Shown piece after piece: positions 1-7,018 of a stretch of 64,000 bases of DNA. The notes beneath the pieces were generated by a model. The model ran no database searches. It had not been told where the DNA came from and saw only the letters and a list, made by a program, of their open reading frames with translations. Every line of letters starts with the position of its first letter. The stretch's first letter is position 1. The DNA comes from an uncultured Flavobacteriales bacterium (GTDB lineage: Bacteria > Bacteroidota > Bacteroidia > Flavobacteriales_D > Sanyastnellaceae): positions 1-64,000 of the forward strand of contig CAJQIB010000012.1 in NCBI GenBank assembly GCA_905478325.1, read 5' to 3'. Made by a program: the position numbers and the translations under genes.

Positions 1-927
1 CTTCGCTTGCAATACAAAGCCACTGTACTCCATTCCGCAGCCCACTGTAATGTCTGTAAAGTACCCGTTGCCATCGTTTTCCAGCAGCGTCATGTCTGTG
101 GAGTGATTCGTTAAGAAACAGTCGAAATCGCCATCGTTGTCGAAATCAGCATAATCCACGGTCCAGCTTTGTTCGTACATCACCAAACCCCGTTCCTCGG
201 CGGCTTCGGTATAATTGTTGTTTCCATCATTGATCCACAACTGGTTAATTCGACGAGGATCGAACGGATCACCTACAAATTGACGGCACTTCGCGATGGT
301 CAAATCAAGATCACCGTCCTGGTCAAAATCACACCAAACGGTTCCATAGTTGCCACTATGATCTGTCGTTGGATAATCGCTGAAGTCATAATCGGTCAAA
401 TCGAAAAGCTCTTGGTTGTAGTCCAGAGCAGATCCATTTCCTGACCACATTCGTGACAGCGCATCATCATGACAACCAAAAACATCGAGTTGCCCATCGT
501 TGTCAATGTCCGCAAAATTGCATGCTTGCATGAACATATTGCCGTTGTCCAGCTGCATGTCGGTAAATGATCCCACGGCATCGATGTGCTTGATGTGCAC
601 ACCGTCATACGAACCACCGGAAAAAACATCCTTGTGTCCGTCGTTGTCGTAATCGCCTATGGTCATTCCCCATTGGTTGCTAGTTGAAACGCTACCATAA
701 TCCACTTCAGTGAATGCACCGTCACCATCTTGGTACAAAACCTTAACAGTCTTTGATTGGTCCAAAACCACGATGTCATCAAAGCCATCGTTGTTCATAT
801 CCGTAAATCCCACACAGTTTCCGCTGTTGTAAGAATCGGGTAAGGAAGAGCTCGCGTTGGAGAAAGACTGAGCGAAAAGCATCGTCGCAGATGCCATGGC
901 CAGTGCAAGAGTGAAAAGTTTTTGCAT
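1..927 (-). CDS. FG-GAP/VCBS repeat surface protein (5' part, runs off left edge)
   Basis: The minus-strand frame is open from an ATG at 927 to the window edge (309 codons), so the C-terminus is missing. The first 18 residues (MQKLFTLALAMASATMLF, then AQ) form a secretion signal peptide. The rest is a series of short repeats, each with an acidic Asp-rich loop: DMNNDGFDD, DYDNDGHKD, DIDNDGQLD, DFDQDGDLD and DFDNDGDFD. This is the Ca-binding FG-GAP/VCBS repeat pattern, which in other proteins builds a beta-propeller. In Bacteroidota such proteins are usually exported and often end in a T9SS sorting domain, but that end lies outside the window. The substrate is unknown. A TAACTTTC box at 962-969 on the minus strand gives a short leader of about 30 bases. 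Confidence 0.85.
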   Translation of the reverse strand, partial: MQKLFTLALAMASATMLFAQSFSNASSSLPDSYNSGNCVGFTDMNNDGFDDIVVLDQSKTVKVLYQDGDGAFTEVDYGSVSTSNQWGMTIGDYDNDGHKDVFSGGSYDGVHIKHIDAVGSFTDMQLDNGNMFMQACNFADIDNDGQLDVFGCHDDALSRMWSGNGSALDYNQELFDLTDYDFSDYPTTDHSGNYGTVWCDFDQDGDLDLTIAKCRQFVGDPFDPRRINQLWINDGNNNYTEAAEERGLVMYEQSWTVDYADFDNDGDFDCFLTNHSTDMTLLENDGNGYFTDITVGCGMEYSGFVLQAK

Positions 928-961
928 AACGTTTGGTTTCTTAAATAAATCACAGGTGCGG

Positions 962-969
962 GAAAGTTA
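962..969 (-). promoter_or_regulatory. -7 box TAACTTTC for the FG-GAP protein gene
   Basis: Read on the minus strand the bases are TAACTTTC, one mismatch from the Bacteroidota -7 consensus TAnnTTTG, about 35 bases before the ATG at 927. I see no convincing -33 TTG. Confidence 0.4.
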
Positions 970-1057
970 GTGATGACTTCATGAGTTTAAAAGCCAACGC
1001 GAATGAATCTTCCCAACACGGTTAAATAACCCGGCTATCCGCTAGTTGTTCTCTCGT

Positions 1058-1065
1058 TAACTTTG
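1058..1065 (+). promoter_or_regulatory. -7 box TAACTTTG four bases before the mtaB start
   Basis: TAACTTTG is followed by TCGC and then the ATG at 1070. With the usual Bacteroidota geometry transcription would begin at or beside the A of the ATG, so the message would be leaderless. No clear -33 TTG is present. Confidence 0.6.
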
Positions 1066-1069
1066 TCGC

Positions 1070-2389
1070 ATGACGCCTGGAGGAACTGCCGCATTTCATA
1101 CGTTGGGTTGCAAGCTGAATTTTAGCGAGTCATCCACCTTGGCCAAACAACTGCTTGAAGCTGGTTTTGCGCGCGTTAGTATTGATGATGCTCCTGATGT
1201 CGTCGTCATCAATACGTGCAGTGTCACCGAACAAGCCGATGCCAAATGCCGGCACGCAGTGCGACGGGCCATGGCTTCCAACCCCGAGGCTTTTGTTGCT
1301 GTCATCGGGTGTTATGCCCAATTGAAACCACAAGAAATAGCCTCCATTGAAGGCGTTGACTTGGTGCTCGGTGCTGAGGAGAAATTCAATTTACTAGAAC
1401 ACCTCGACTCTCTTGAGAAACGCGAGATTGGCTCCATCGAAGTCGGCCCCATCAAGGAAGTGAGGGAATTTGTTCCTGGATTTTCAAGCGGGGATCGGAC
1501 CCGCACCTTTTTAAAAGTTCAAGATGGCTGTGATTATTTCTGCGCATTCTGTACCATCCCCCTCGCTCGTGGCCGCTCGCGCAGTGCCACAATTGAGGAC
1601 ACTTTAATTGAAGCGCACAAAGCTGCAGACGCCGGAGCTCAAGAAATCGTGCTAACTGGAGTCAACATCGGTGATTTTGGCAAGGCACACGGCTCTACTT
1701 TTTTGGAGCTCGTGCAGGCATTGGATGAACAGATTGACATCCCCCGTTTTCGCATCAGTAGCATAGAACCCAATTTGTTGAACGACGAGATCATTGATTT
1801 CGTGAGCCAGAGCCAACGGTTCCAACCACACTTCCACATCCCCCTGCAAAGTGGATCGGATGCGATGTTACAATCTATGCGTCGTCGATACCGCACCGCA
1901 GAATATGTGCAGCGCATCGAACGTATACGGGAACGCATGCCACTCGCCTCCATTGGAGTCGACGTCATCACCGGCTTTCACGGAGAAACGGATGAGCACT
2001 TCAAAGAAACTCAAGACTTCTTAATGGGCTTACCCATCAGTTATTTGCATGTCTTCACGTATTCTGAACGCGCGAAAACCACGGCCTTGAGACTCGAAAA
2101 TGTCGTTCCGGTGGCTCTTAGAAAGGAACGCACACGGCAATTGCGGATGCTTTCATTAAAGAAGCAGCGTGCACATTACGAGCAATTTACTGGCCTGAAC
2201 CGCCCTGTTTTGTTTGAAGAATCGACCGAGGATGAATTGCGCTTTGGCTTCACCCCCGAATATGTTCGCGTGGCCATCGATTCGAAAGCTGTTCAAGCGA
2301 ACACCATTCAAACGGTTCAACTCACCGACATCAAGGCCGCTGGATATATTCTCGGTCAGAAGCTATCTCTAACCTCCTTTTCAATTTAA
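1070..2389 (+). CDS. mtaB: tRNA t6A37 methylthiotransferase MtaB
   Basis: Radical-SAM methylthiotransferase that converts t6A to ms2t6A at position 37 of ANN-decoding tRNAs. The N-terminal UPF0004 domain shows the three cluster-binding cysteines in TLGCKLN (C14), NTCSVT (C50) and IGCYAQ. The radical-SAM CxxxCxxC motif is CDYFCAFC at about residues 154-161, preceded by FLKVQDG. The length (439 residues) fits the family. MtaB is favoured over MiaB or RimO by the TLGCKLN form of the first motif and the overall length. The start is set by the TAACTTTG box four bases upstream. lgt begins two bases after the stop, so the two are probably co-transcribed. Confidence 0.9.
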   Translation: MTPGGTAAFHTLGCKLNFSESSTLAKQLLEAGFARVSIDDAPDVVVINTCSVTEQADAKCRHAVRRAMASNPEAFVAVIGCYAQLKPQEIASIEGVDLVLGAEEKFNLLEHLDSLEKREIGSIEVGPIKEVREFVPGFSSGDRTRTFLKVQDGCDYFCAFCTIPLARGRSRSATIEDTLIEAHKAADAGAQEIVLTGVNIGDFGKAHGSTFLELVQALDEQIDIPRFRISSIEPNLLNDEIIDFVSQSQRFQPHFHIPLQSGSDAMLQSMRRRYRTAEYVQRIERIRERMPLASIGVDVITGFHGETDEHFKETQDFLMGLPISYLHVFTYSERAKTTALRLENVVPVALRKERTRQLRMLSLKKQRAHYEQFTGLNRPVLFEESTEDELRFGFTPEYVRVAIDSKAVQANTIQTVQLTDIKAAGYILGQKLSLTSFSI

Positions 2390-2391
2390 CC

Positions 2392-3615
2392 ATGTATCCA
2401 ACACTTTATCACGCGATTTACGATCTCTTCGGACTGGAAATCTCTGCGCTCAAAATTGTGAACAGCTTCGGGTTTTTTGTGGCCATGGCGTTTCTCGTAG
2501 CCGCCGCGTTGCTTCGGCGAGAGATGGACCGCAAGCAATCAACGGGATTGTTCCAGTCCACGACACAGAAAATCCGTGTTGGAGAACCTGTGAGCGGAAT
2601 GGAAATTGCAGGACAAGGCTTACTTGGGTTTCTTTTTGGATGGAAGTTCTTGTACTTGATTTTCAATGCCTCCGAGTTGTTCGCTTCTGGAATGCCCCAA
2701 GAACATCTTTTCAGCGGGAAAGGCAGTATTTTATTGGGACTGATCATGGGGGGAGGACTCGCAGGGCTTCGGTGGAGACAGAGCCGGAGTTCACAACTCG
2801 ATAAACCTCGAACCGAATCAATAGAACTACCAGCAAGTCAACATGTTGGAGGAATCATAACAGCAGCGGCAATCGGCGGTATTGTGGGGGCTAAACTTTT
2901 TCATTTGCTCGAATATCCGGACGAACTCGTTCGCTTCTTTACCGACCCATCGTTGAGCAATTTCTTAGGAGGATTGACCATCTACGGAGGGCTTCTCATG
3001 GGCGGTTTGGCTGTCTTTTTATATGGACGCAAGTACGGATTGAAGTTCTTGCATTTGGCTGATGCTACCGCCCCAGGCTTGATGCTCGGCTATGGCATTG
3101 GACGGATCGGATGCCAAGTCAGTGGAGACGGGGACTGGGGCATTCCAAATCCCAATCCACAGCCGACATGGCTGCAATGGTTGCCAGAATGGACGTGGTC
3201 TTATGCCTATCCCAATAATGTCAACGGTGTCTATGGTCCCCGCAGCGCGGGCTACACAGGCAAACTTATTGAGCCAACCGACCCCTGGCCCATCTTCGAA
3301 GGGTATGGGACTTATTTGGATCCGGCTGTTTTTCCCACTGCTTTTTACGAGACCGTCTTGGCCACGTTGATCTTCGCGCTGCTTTGGTCGCTGCGGAAAC
3401 GCATCCAAATTCCTGGACAACTCTTTGCGTTGTACCTCATTTTCAATGGCTTCGAACGTTTTTGGATTGAAAAAATCCGGGTCAATGCCATCATGGAAAT
3501 GGCTGGAATTGAATTTACACAAGCGGAGCTCATTGCCACCCTTACTTTCTTAGCGGGCGCCTTCTTGTGGTTTTGGTTCCCCCGTCGCAACCACCATCAA
3601 GCTAATTCGCATTAA
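2392..3615 (+). CDS. lgt: Prolipoprotein diacylglyceryl transferase (long Bacteroidota form)
   Basis: Inner-membrane enzyme that transfers diacylglycerol from phosphatidylglycerol to the lipobox cysteine of prolipoproteins. The protein is polytopic, with segments such as GGLTIYGGLLMGGLAVFLYG and the family motif near residue 236, GYGIGRIGC, followed by SGDGDWG. FPTAFYET near the C-terminus matches the family's PTxxYE motif. At 407 residues it is much longer than the roughly 290-residue enterobacterial enzyme, with an inserted loop at about residues 45-75 and another after the signature. The classical signature GRxGNFxN is altered here to GRIGCQVS, which I believe is common in Bacteroidota. 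It follows mtaB with a two-base gap. Confidence 0.85.
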   Translation: MYPTLYHAIYDLFGLEISALKIVNSFGFFVAMAFLVAAALLRREMDRKQSTGLFQSTTQKIRVGEPVSGMEIAGQGLLGFLFGWKFLYLIFNASELFASGMPQEHLFSGKGSILLGLIMGGGLAGLRWRQSRSSQLDKPRTESIELPASQHVGGIITAAAIGGIVGAKLFHLLEYPDELVRFFTDPSLSNFLGGLTIYGGLLMGGLAVFLYGRKYGLKFLHLADATAPGLMLGYGIGRIGCQVSGDGDWGIPNPNPQPTWLQWLPEWTWSYAYPNNVNGVYGPRSAGYTGKLIEPTDPWPIFEGYGTYLDPAVFPTAFYETVLATLIFALLWSLRKRIQIPGQLFALYLIFNGFERFWIEKIRVNAIMEMAGIEFTQAELIATLTFLAGAFLWFWFPRRNHHQANSH

Positions 3616-3655
3616 ACTTTTGTGCGGTAGCCTCGTCCAAGTGACAAGGGATGCT

Positions 3656-4240
3656 ATGATGCCAAAAAAGATCAGCAACGATCACGACGCTTATGAACAG
3701 CCTGATTGGCTGGATGGAATGACCCATTCGAATCCACACATTCGATCGAAGGCTTTTGAGGGCTTTATGAATGCTTGGCAGCAGCCTATTTATTTCTATA
3801 TGCGCAAACTGTTGGTGAATCACCAAGACGCAGATGATGCGAGCCAAGAGGTCATGATTCAAGTGTTGAAGTCGATTGACACTTTTCAAAAAAAAGCCAC
3901 CTTCTCAACCTGGCTGATGACCATTGCCTATCACAAGGCCATGGACGCCATGCGCAAACGAAAAACCCACTCATGGGTTTCATTGGACGCTGCCAATCAT
4001 GCAGCCTTAAGTCATCTCAATGAAGACGCTTTGTTTGATGCCGATGAAGCCGAAACACGCTTGCAAGCCGCTATTTCGACATTGCCTCCGCGTCAAAGAC
4101 AGGTGTTCGTTCTTCGTTATTTTGATGAATTCAGTTTCCGAAAAATTGCCGCCATAACCGGTAAAACAGAGGGTGCCCTGAAAGCGTCATTCCACCATGC
4201 TTCAAAAAAAATACGTGCCAACGTGGTTTTGCCCGCTTAA
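3656..4240 (+). CDS. ECF-type RNA polymerase sigma factor
   Basis: A sigma-70 family protein of 194 residues. The region 2 helices are visible around YFYMRKLLVNHQDADDASQE and FSTWLMTIAYHKAMD. Region 4 carries LPPRQRQVFVLRYFDEFSF and a helix-turn-helix (KIAAITGKTEGALKASFHHA). The linker and overall size are typical of extracytoplasmic-function sigma factors. An upstream in-frame ATG at 3620 lies inside a TA-AACT-TTTG stretch (3614-3623) that looks like a promoter box, so I prefer the ATG at 3656. The next two genes encode a small one-TM protein and a periplasmic helical protein, which fits a sigma/anti-sigma/sensor unit. Its regulon cannot be read from the window. Confidence 0.85.
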   Translation: MMPKKISNDHDAYEQPDWLDGMTHSNPHIRSKAFEGFMNAWQQPIYFYMRKLLVNHQDADDASQEVMIQVLKSIDTFQKKATFSTWLMTIAYHKAMDAMRKRKTHSWVSLDAANHAALSHLNEDALFDADEAETRLQAAISTLPPRQRQVFVLRYFDEFSFRKIAAITGKTEGALKASFHHASKKIRANVVLPA

Positions 4241-4270
4241 ACCTAATCACTAACAGAACGTCAAAACACC

Positions 4271-4606
4271 ATGGAAGACATGCCAACATCCTCCCCCTTC
4301 AATGTGCCAGACGGGTTCTTTGATGACCAAAGGCAGCGCATCCGTCAAAGACTGGAAGAGAGCGAAAAATCTGCTTCACGATTCAATCAACCCGCACGAA
4401 GATCATGGATGCGCGCTGCCGCTTTCTGGATTGGTATCATTGGTGTTGTTTTTAGCGTGCAGCAATGGAACGCTCATGCAGCGTGTCAAACGTATGCATG
4501 TTTACTTGAACAACAGGAGCCATCTCTTAACGTTCCCGATGACATGCTTGAAGAATGGCTTGATGATGGAGCCTTATTTGATGACATCTTACTCGATGAC
4601 GTCTAA
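4271..4606 (+). CDS. Small single-TM protein, probable anti-sigma partner
   Basis: A protein of 111 residues with one predicted transmembrane helix (about residues 49-65, RAAAFWIGIIGVVFSV). It has a charged cytoplasmic N-terminal part and a very acidic C-terminus (EEWLDDGALFDDILLDD). I recognise no domain. The position directly after an ECF sigma gene, the N-in topology and the size suggest an anti-sigma factor or a modulator, by context only. Two Cys residues (CQTYAC) follow the TM helix and could form a periplasmic disulfide. Confidence 0.6.
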   Translation: MEDMPTSSPFNVPDGFFDDQRQRIRQRLEESEKSASRFNQPARRSWMRAAAFWIGIIGVVFSVQQWNAHAACQTYACLLEQQEPSLNVPDDMLEEWLDDGALFDDILLDDV

Positions 4607-4647
4607 CGATGCCCACTGGAATTCAATCTCGATTTAGAAACAAAAAC

Positions 4648-5175
4648 ATGCGTAACCTCGTTCACATGAAAAATCCAATCCTCCTCCTCTTATTCAGCTT
4701 CACAGTCTTAACGCTTCAGGCTCAGAGACCGTCCGACTCGACGCGTACCCCAAAAGATCGGGAAGCTATGAGAGCCAAAATGGATTTATTGCACACAGCA
4801 TTCCTCACTGAAGGTTTGGAGTTGACCTCATCGGAAGCAAAACTTTTTTGGCCCATTTGGGAGCAGGGGAAAGAGGCCATTAATAGCACCCAAGACAGCA
4901 TCCAGTCGATCCAAAAAGCAACGAAACAAGAAGCTTTGCTAGTCCTTGATTCCGACCAAATCCTTCAGACTTATTTGGAACTTTCCATGCACAAGGTCGA
5001 GCTCTTGAATGAGGAATTACTCGATATAGCGAAAATCATTGGATCTCAGCGTGCCATGCGAATTCCATTGCTCGAAAGAGAGTTCCGCCTGCAAATGGTT
5101 AAAGCGCGAGAACAGCGGATGTCAACTGAGAACCGAAAAGCGTTCGGCAAAATGGGGCGAACGGATAAAAAGTAA
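4648..5175 (+). CDS. Periplasmic CpxP/Spy-like helical protein (putative ECF sensor)
   Basis: A secreted, mostly helical protein. A signal peptide (hydrophobic core NPILLLLFSFTVLTLQ, ending AQ) is followed by long amphipathic helices rich in Glu, Lys and Gln. The mature part contains LTSSEAKLFWPIWEQ, resembling the Spy/CpxP-like proteins of Bacteroidota that are annotated as sensors of ECF-type sigma factors. It is the last gene of the sigma/anti-sigma/sensor triplet. An in-frame ATG at 4609, two bases after the previous stop, is an alternative start. I chose 4648 because it puts the hydrophobic core closer to the N-terminus; 4666 is also possible. Confidence 0.65.
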   Translation: MRNLVHMKNPILLLLFSFTVLTLQAQRPSDSTRTPKDREAMRAKMDLLHTAFLTEGLELTSSEAKLFWPIWEQGKEAINSTQDSIQSIQKATKQEALLVLDSDQILQTYLELSMHKVELLNEELLDIAKIIGSQRAMRIPLLEREFRLQMVKAREQRMSTENRKAFGKMGRTDKK

Positions 5176-5215
5176 TCCGTCCGTCATCTCGATTGGACCG
5201 ACTAAGACTTTGCTA

Positions 5216-5602
5216 TCACGTGCTGTGATTCAGGCAAATCCCATTGATGCAGTAGCGGTTTCCCGAAGCCGTTGACCCATCTGGGAACAAATGGCCCAAG
5301 TGACTATCGCACGAAGCGCAGCGCACTTCAACGCGGACCATACCGTGAGATTGATCCAGTACCTCCTTGATTCGATTGGACTCCTTGGCGGCATCAAAAC
5401 TGGGCCATCCGCAACCCGCATCAAACTGAGCCGACGCATCAAACAGCACTGATCCACAGCCTTTGCAAGCGTATGAGCCGTTGGACTTGGGGTCACAATA
5501 CGCCGAGCTGAACGGCCGCTCCGTGCCATTTTCTCGCATGACGTAATGCGTTTCACGGTCAAGCTTTTCCTTCCATTCAGCCTCTGAACGCTCTTGACCC
5601 AT
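5216..5602 (-). CDS. msrB: Peptide-methionine (R)-S-oxide reductase MsrB
   Basis: Reduces methionine-R-sulfoxide in proteins. The 128-residue protein has two zinc-binding CxxC pairs (CKGC and CASC), the conserved GCGWPSF and GHLFPDG motifs, and RYCING, whose Cys matches the catalytic position of the usual RYCINS. No signal peptide is seen, so it is cytoplasmic. The ATG at 5602 overlaps the last base of the helicase stop (TGATG), which implies translational coupling. A TTG one codon upstream is less likely. Confidence 0.92.
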   Translation of the reverse strand: MGQERSEAEWKEKLDRETHYVMRENGTERPFSSAYCDPKSNGSYACKGCGSVLFDASAQFDAGCGWPSFDAAKESNRIKEVLDQSHGMVRVEVRCASCDSHLGHLFPDGSTASGNRYCINGICLNHST

Positions 5603-6948
5603 CAATTGGACTTTGAAGAATTGGACCGGTTGTAACCACCGCCCTGGCCTTTGCCTCTACCTCCTCCACTTCCACCGCGGTAATTCCCACCTGATTTCCC
5701 CCCTTGTCCTCCCTTTCGGTTTCCGCCTCCACCCTTTCGGTTTCCGCCTCCACCTGGACCTCTTGATCGATCGCGCGCGCCGTTGTACTCCGGTCCTTTC
5801 CCAAGTCTTTCGGGAATCTCCAATTTTGGGACCACCTTTTCGATCAATTTTTCAATCCGCATAAAGCGGTGCTGGTCATCTGGATTGACCAAAGTAACGC
5901 CTTCCCCGTCTTTATCTGCTCGCGCAGTTCGACCAATGCGGTGGACATAATCCTCTTCATTGGGGGGTACGTCATAGTTGACAACCAACTCAATGCTATC
6001 GATGTCAATCCCTCTGCTGACAACATCGGTCGCCACGAGAATCGGAATTTTTCGTTGACGAAAGGCCAACATCACTTCCTCACGTTCACTCTGCTCCAAG
6101 TCAGATGAGATTTTTCCACATGCAATTCCAGCCTCCTTCAGTACCCGGGTAATTTGAGCGACTGTGCGTTTGCGCGAAGTGAAAACAATCCCTGAAGACA
6201 CATTTCTATTTTTCAATAAATCCACCAAAACCGCATCCTTCTGATGATCAAACAAAATGTAGGCTCCTTGTTTGATCTTCTCTGCAGGCTTTGAGAGCGC
6301 CAACTTCACCGTTTCCGGGTTGTTGAGCAGTTCCAAAGCCAAGGTATCGATGCGATCAGGCATCGTCGCACTGAACAGCAGTGTCTGACGCTCCTTGCGG
6401 CATTTTTCTGCGATGCGCATGATATCTCCCAAGAAGCCCATGTCCAACATCCGGTCTGCTTCGTCCAGAATCAAACAAGACAACTCACTGAGGTCCACAT
6501 ACCCCAAATTCAAATGGGATAAAAATCGACCTGGTGTCACAATGATGATGTCCGCGCCTTTTGTGAGGGCTTTTTTCTCTCGTGAAAAATCGTGCCCAGA
6601 TCCTCCGCCATAAATGGCCAAGCTTGTGACTTTGGCATAATAACCGAAGCCCTCCACTGCCTGATCAATTTGCATCGCCAACTCGCGAGTAGGCACGACG
6701 ATGAGAGCCTTGACCTTCCCGTTGTCCGGCATGTCAAGAATCCGATCAATGACAGGCAGCAGAAACGCCGCTGTCTTGCCCGTCCCTGTTTGGGCGACGC
6801 CCATTAAATCTTTGCCTTTTAATATCGTTGGGATGGCTGCTGCTTGAATGGGCGTAGCGCCTTCAAATCCCATGGCATCCAACGCGTCTAAGACATCGGG
6901 ATGCAGCGGCATTTCGTCAAAACGAACGCGCTTTTGTTGTTCTTCCAC
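5602..6948 (-). CDS. DEAD-box RNA helicase (RhlE-type)
   Basis: ATP-dependent RNA helicase of 448 residues. All core motifs are visible: AQTGTGKT (Walker A), PTRELAMQ, TPGRFL, DEADRMLDMGF (Walker B), SAT, ATDVVSRGIDI and HRIGRTAR. The last 70 residues form a low-complexity Gly/Arg/Lys/Asn tail (repeated GGGGNRKGG), typical of RNA-binding extensions in RhlE/DeaD proteins and often linked to cold adaptation or ribosome assembly. The start is GTG at 6948, supported by a TAACTTTA box exactly four bases upstream. No ATG in this position would give the conserved N-terminus (RFDEMPLHPDVLDAL). Confidence 0.92.
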   Translation of the reverse strand: MEEQQKRVRFDEMPLHPDVLDALDAMGFEGATPIQAAAIPTILKGKDLMGVAQTGTGKTAAFLLPVIDRILDMPDNGKVKALIVVPTRELAMQIDQAVEGFGYYAKVTSLAIYGGGSGHDFSREKKALTKGADIIIVTPGRFLSHLNLGYVDLSELSCLILDEADRMLDMGFLGDIMRIAEKCRKERQTLLFSATMPDRIDTLALELLNNPETVKLALSKPAEKIKQGAYILFDHQKDAVLVDLLKNRNVSSGIVFTSRKRTVAQITRVLKEAGIACGKISSDLEQSEREEVMLAFRQRKIPILVATDVVSRGIDIDSIELVVNYDVPPNEEDYVHRIGRTARADKDGEGVTLVNPDDQHRFMRIEKLIEKVVPKLEIPERLGKGPEYNGARDRSRGPGGGGNRKGGGGNRKGGQGGKSGGNYRGGSGGGRGKGQGGGYNRSNSSKSN

Positions 6949-6952
6949 GTCC

Positions 6953-6960
6953 TAAAGTTA
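6953..6960 (-). promoter_or_regulatory. -7 box TAACTTTA four bases before the helicase GTG start
   Basis: On the minus strand TAACTTTA is followed by GGAC and the GTG at 6948. It differs from TAnnTTTG only in its last base. It supports a leaderless message and the GTG start. Confidence 0.5.
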
Positions 6961-7018
6961 AGGATGTTGCAACCTTTCACCCAATGCAAATGTTGTATCT
7001 GCAGGTTTTGGCACATTT

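Noticed and set aside
4302-4637. A 111-codon plus-strand frame overlapping the probable anti-sigma gene
   Set aside because: It is a frame-shifted reading of the same DNA with no TM helix or domain, while the other frame follows the sigma gene and has a clear single TM segment.
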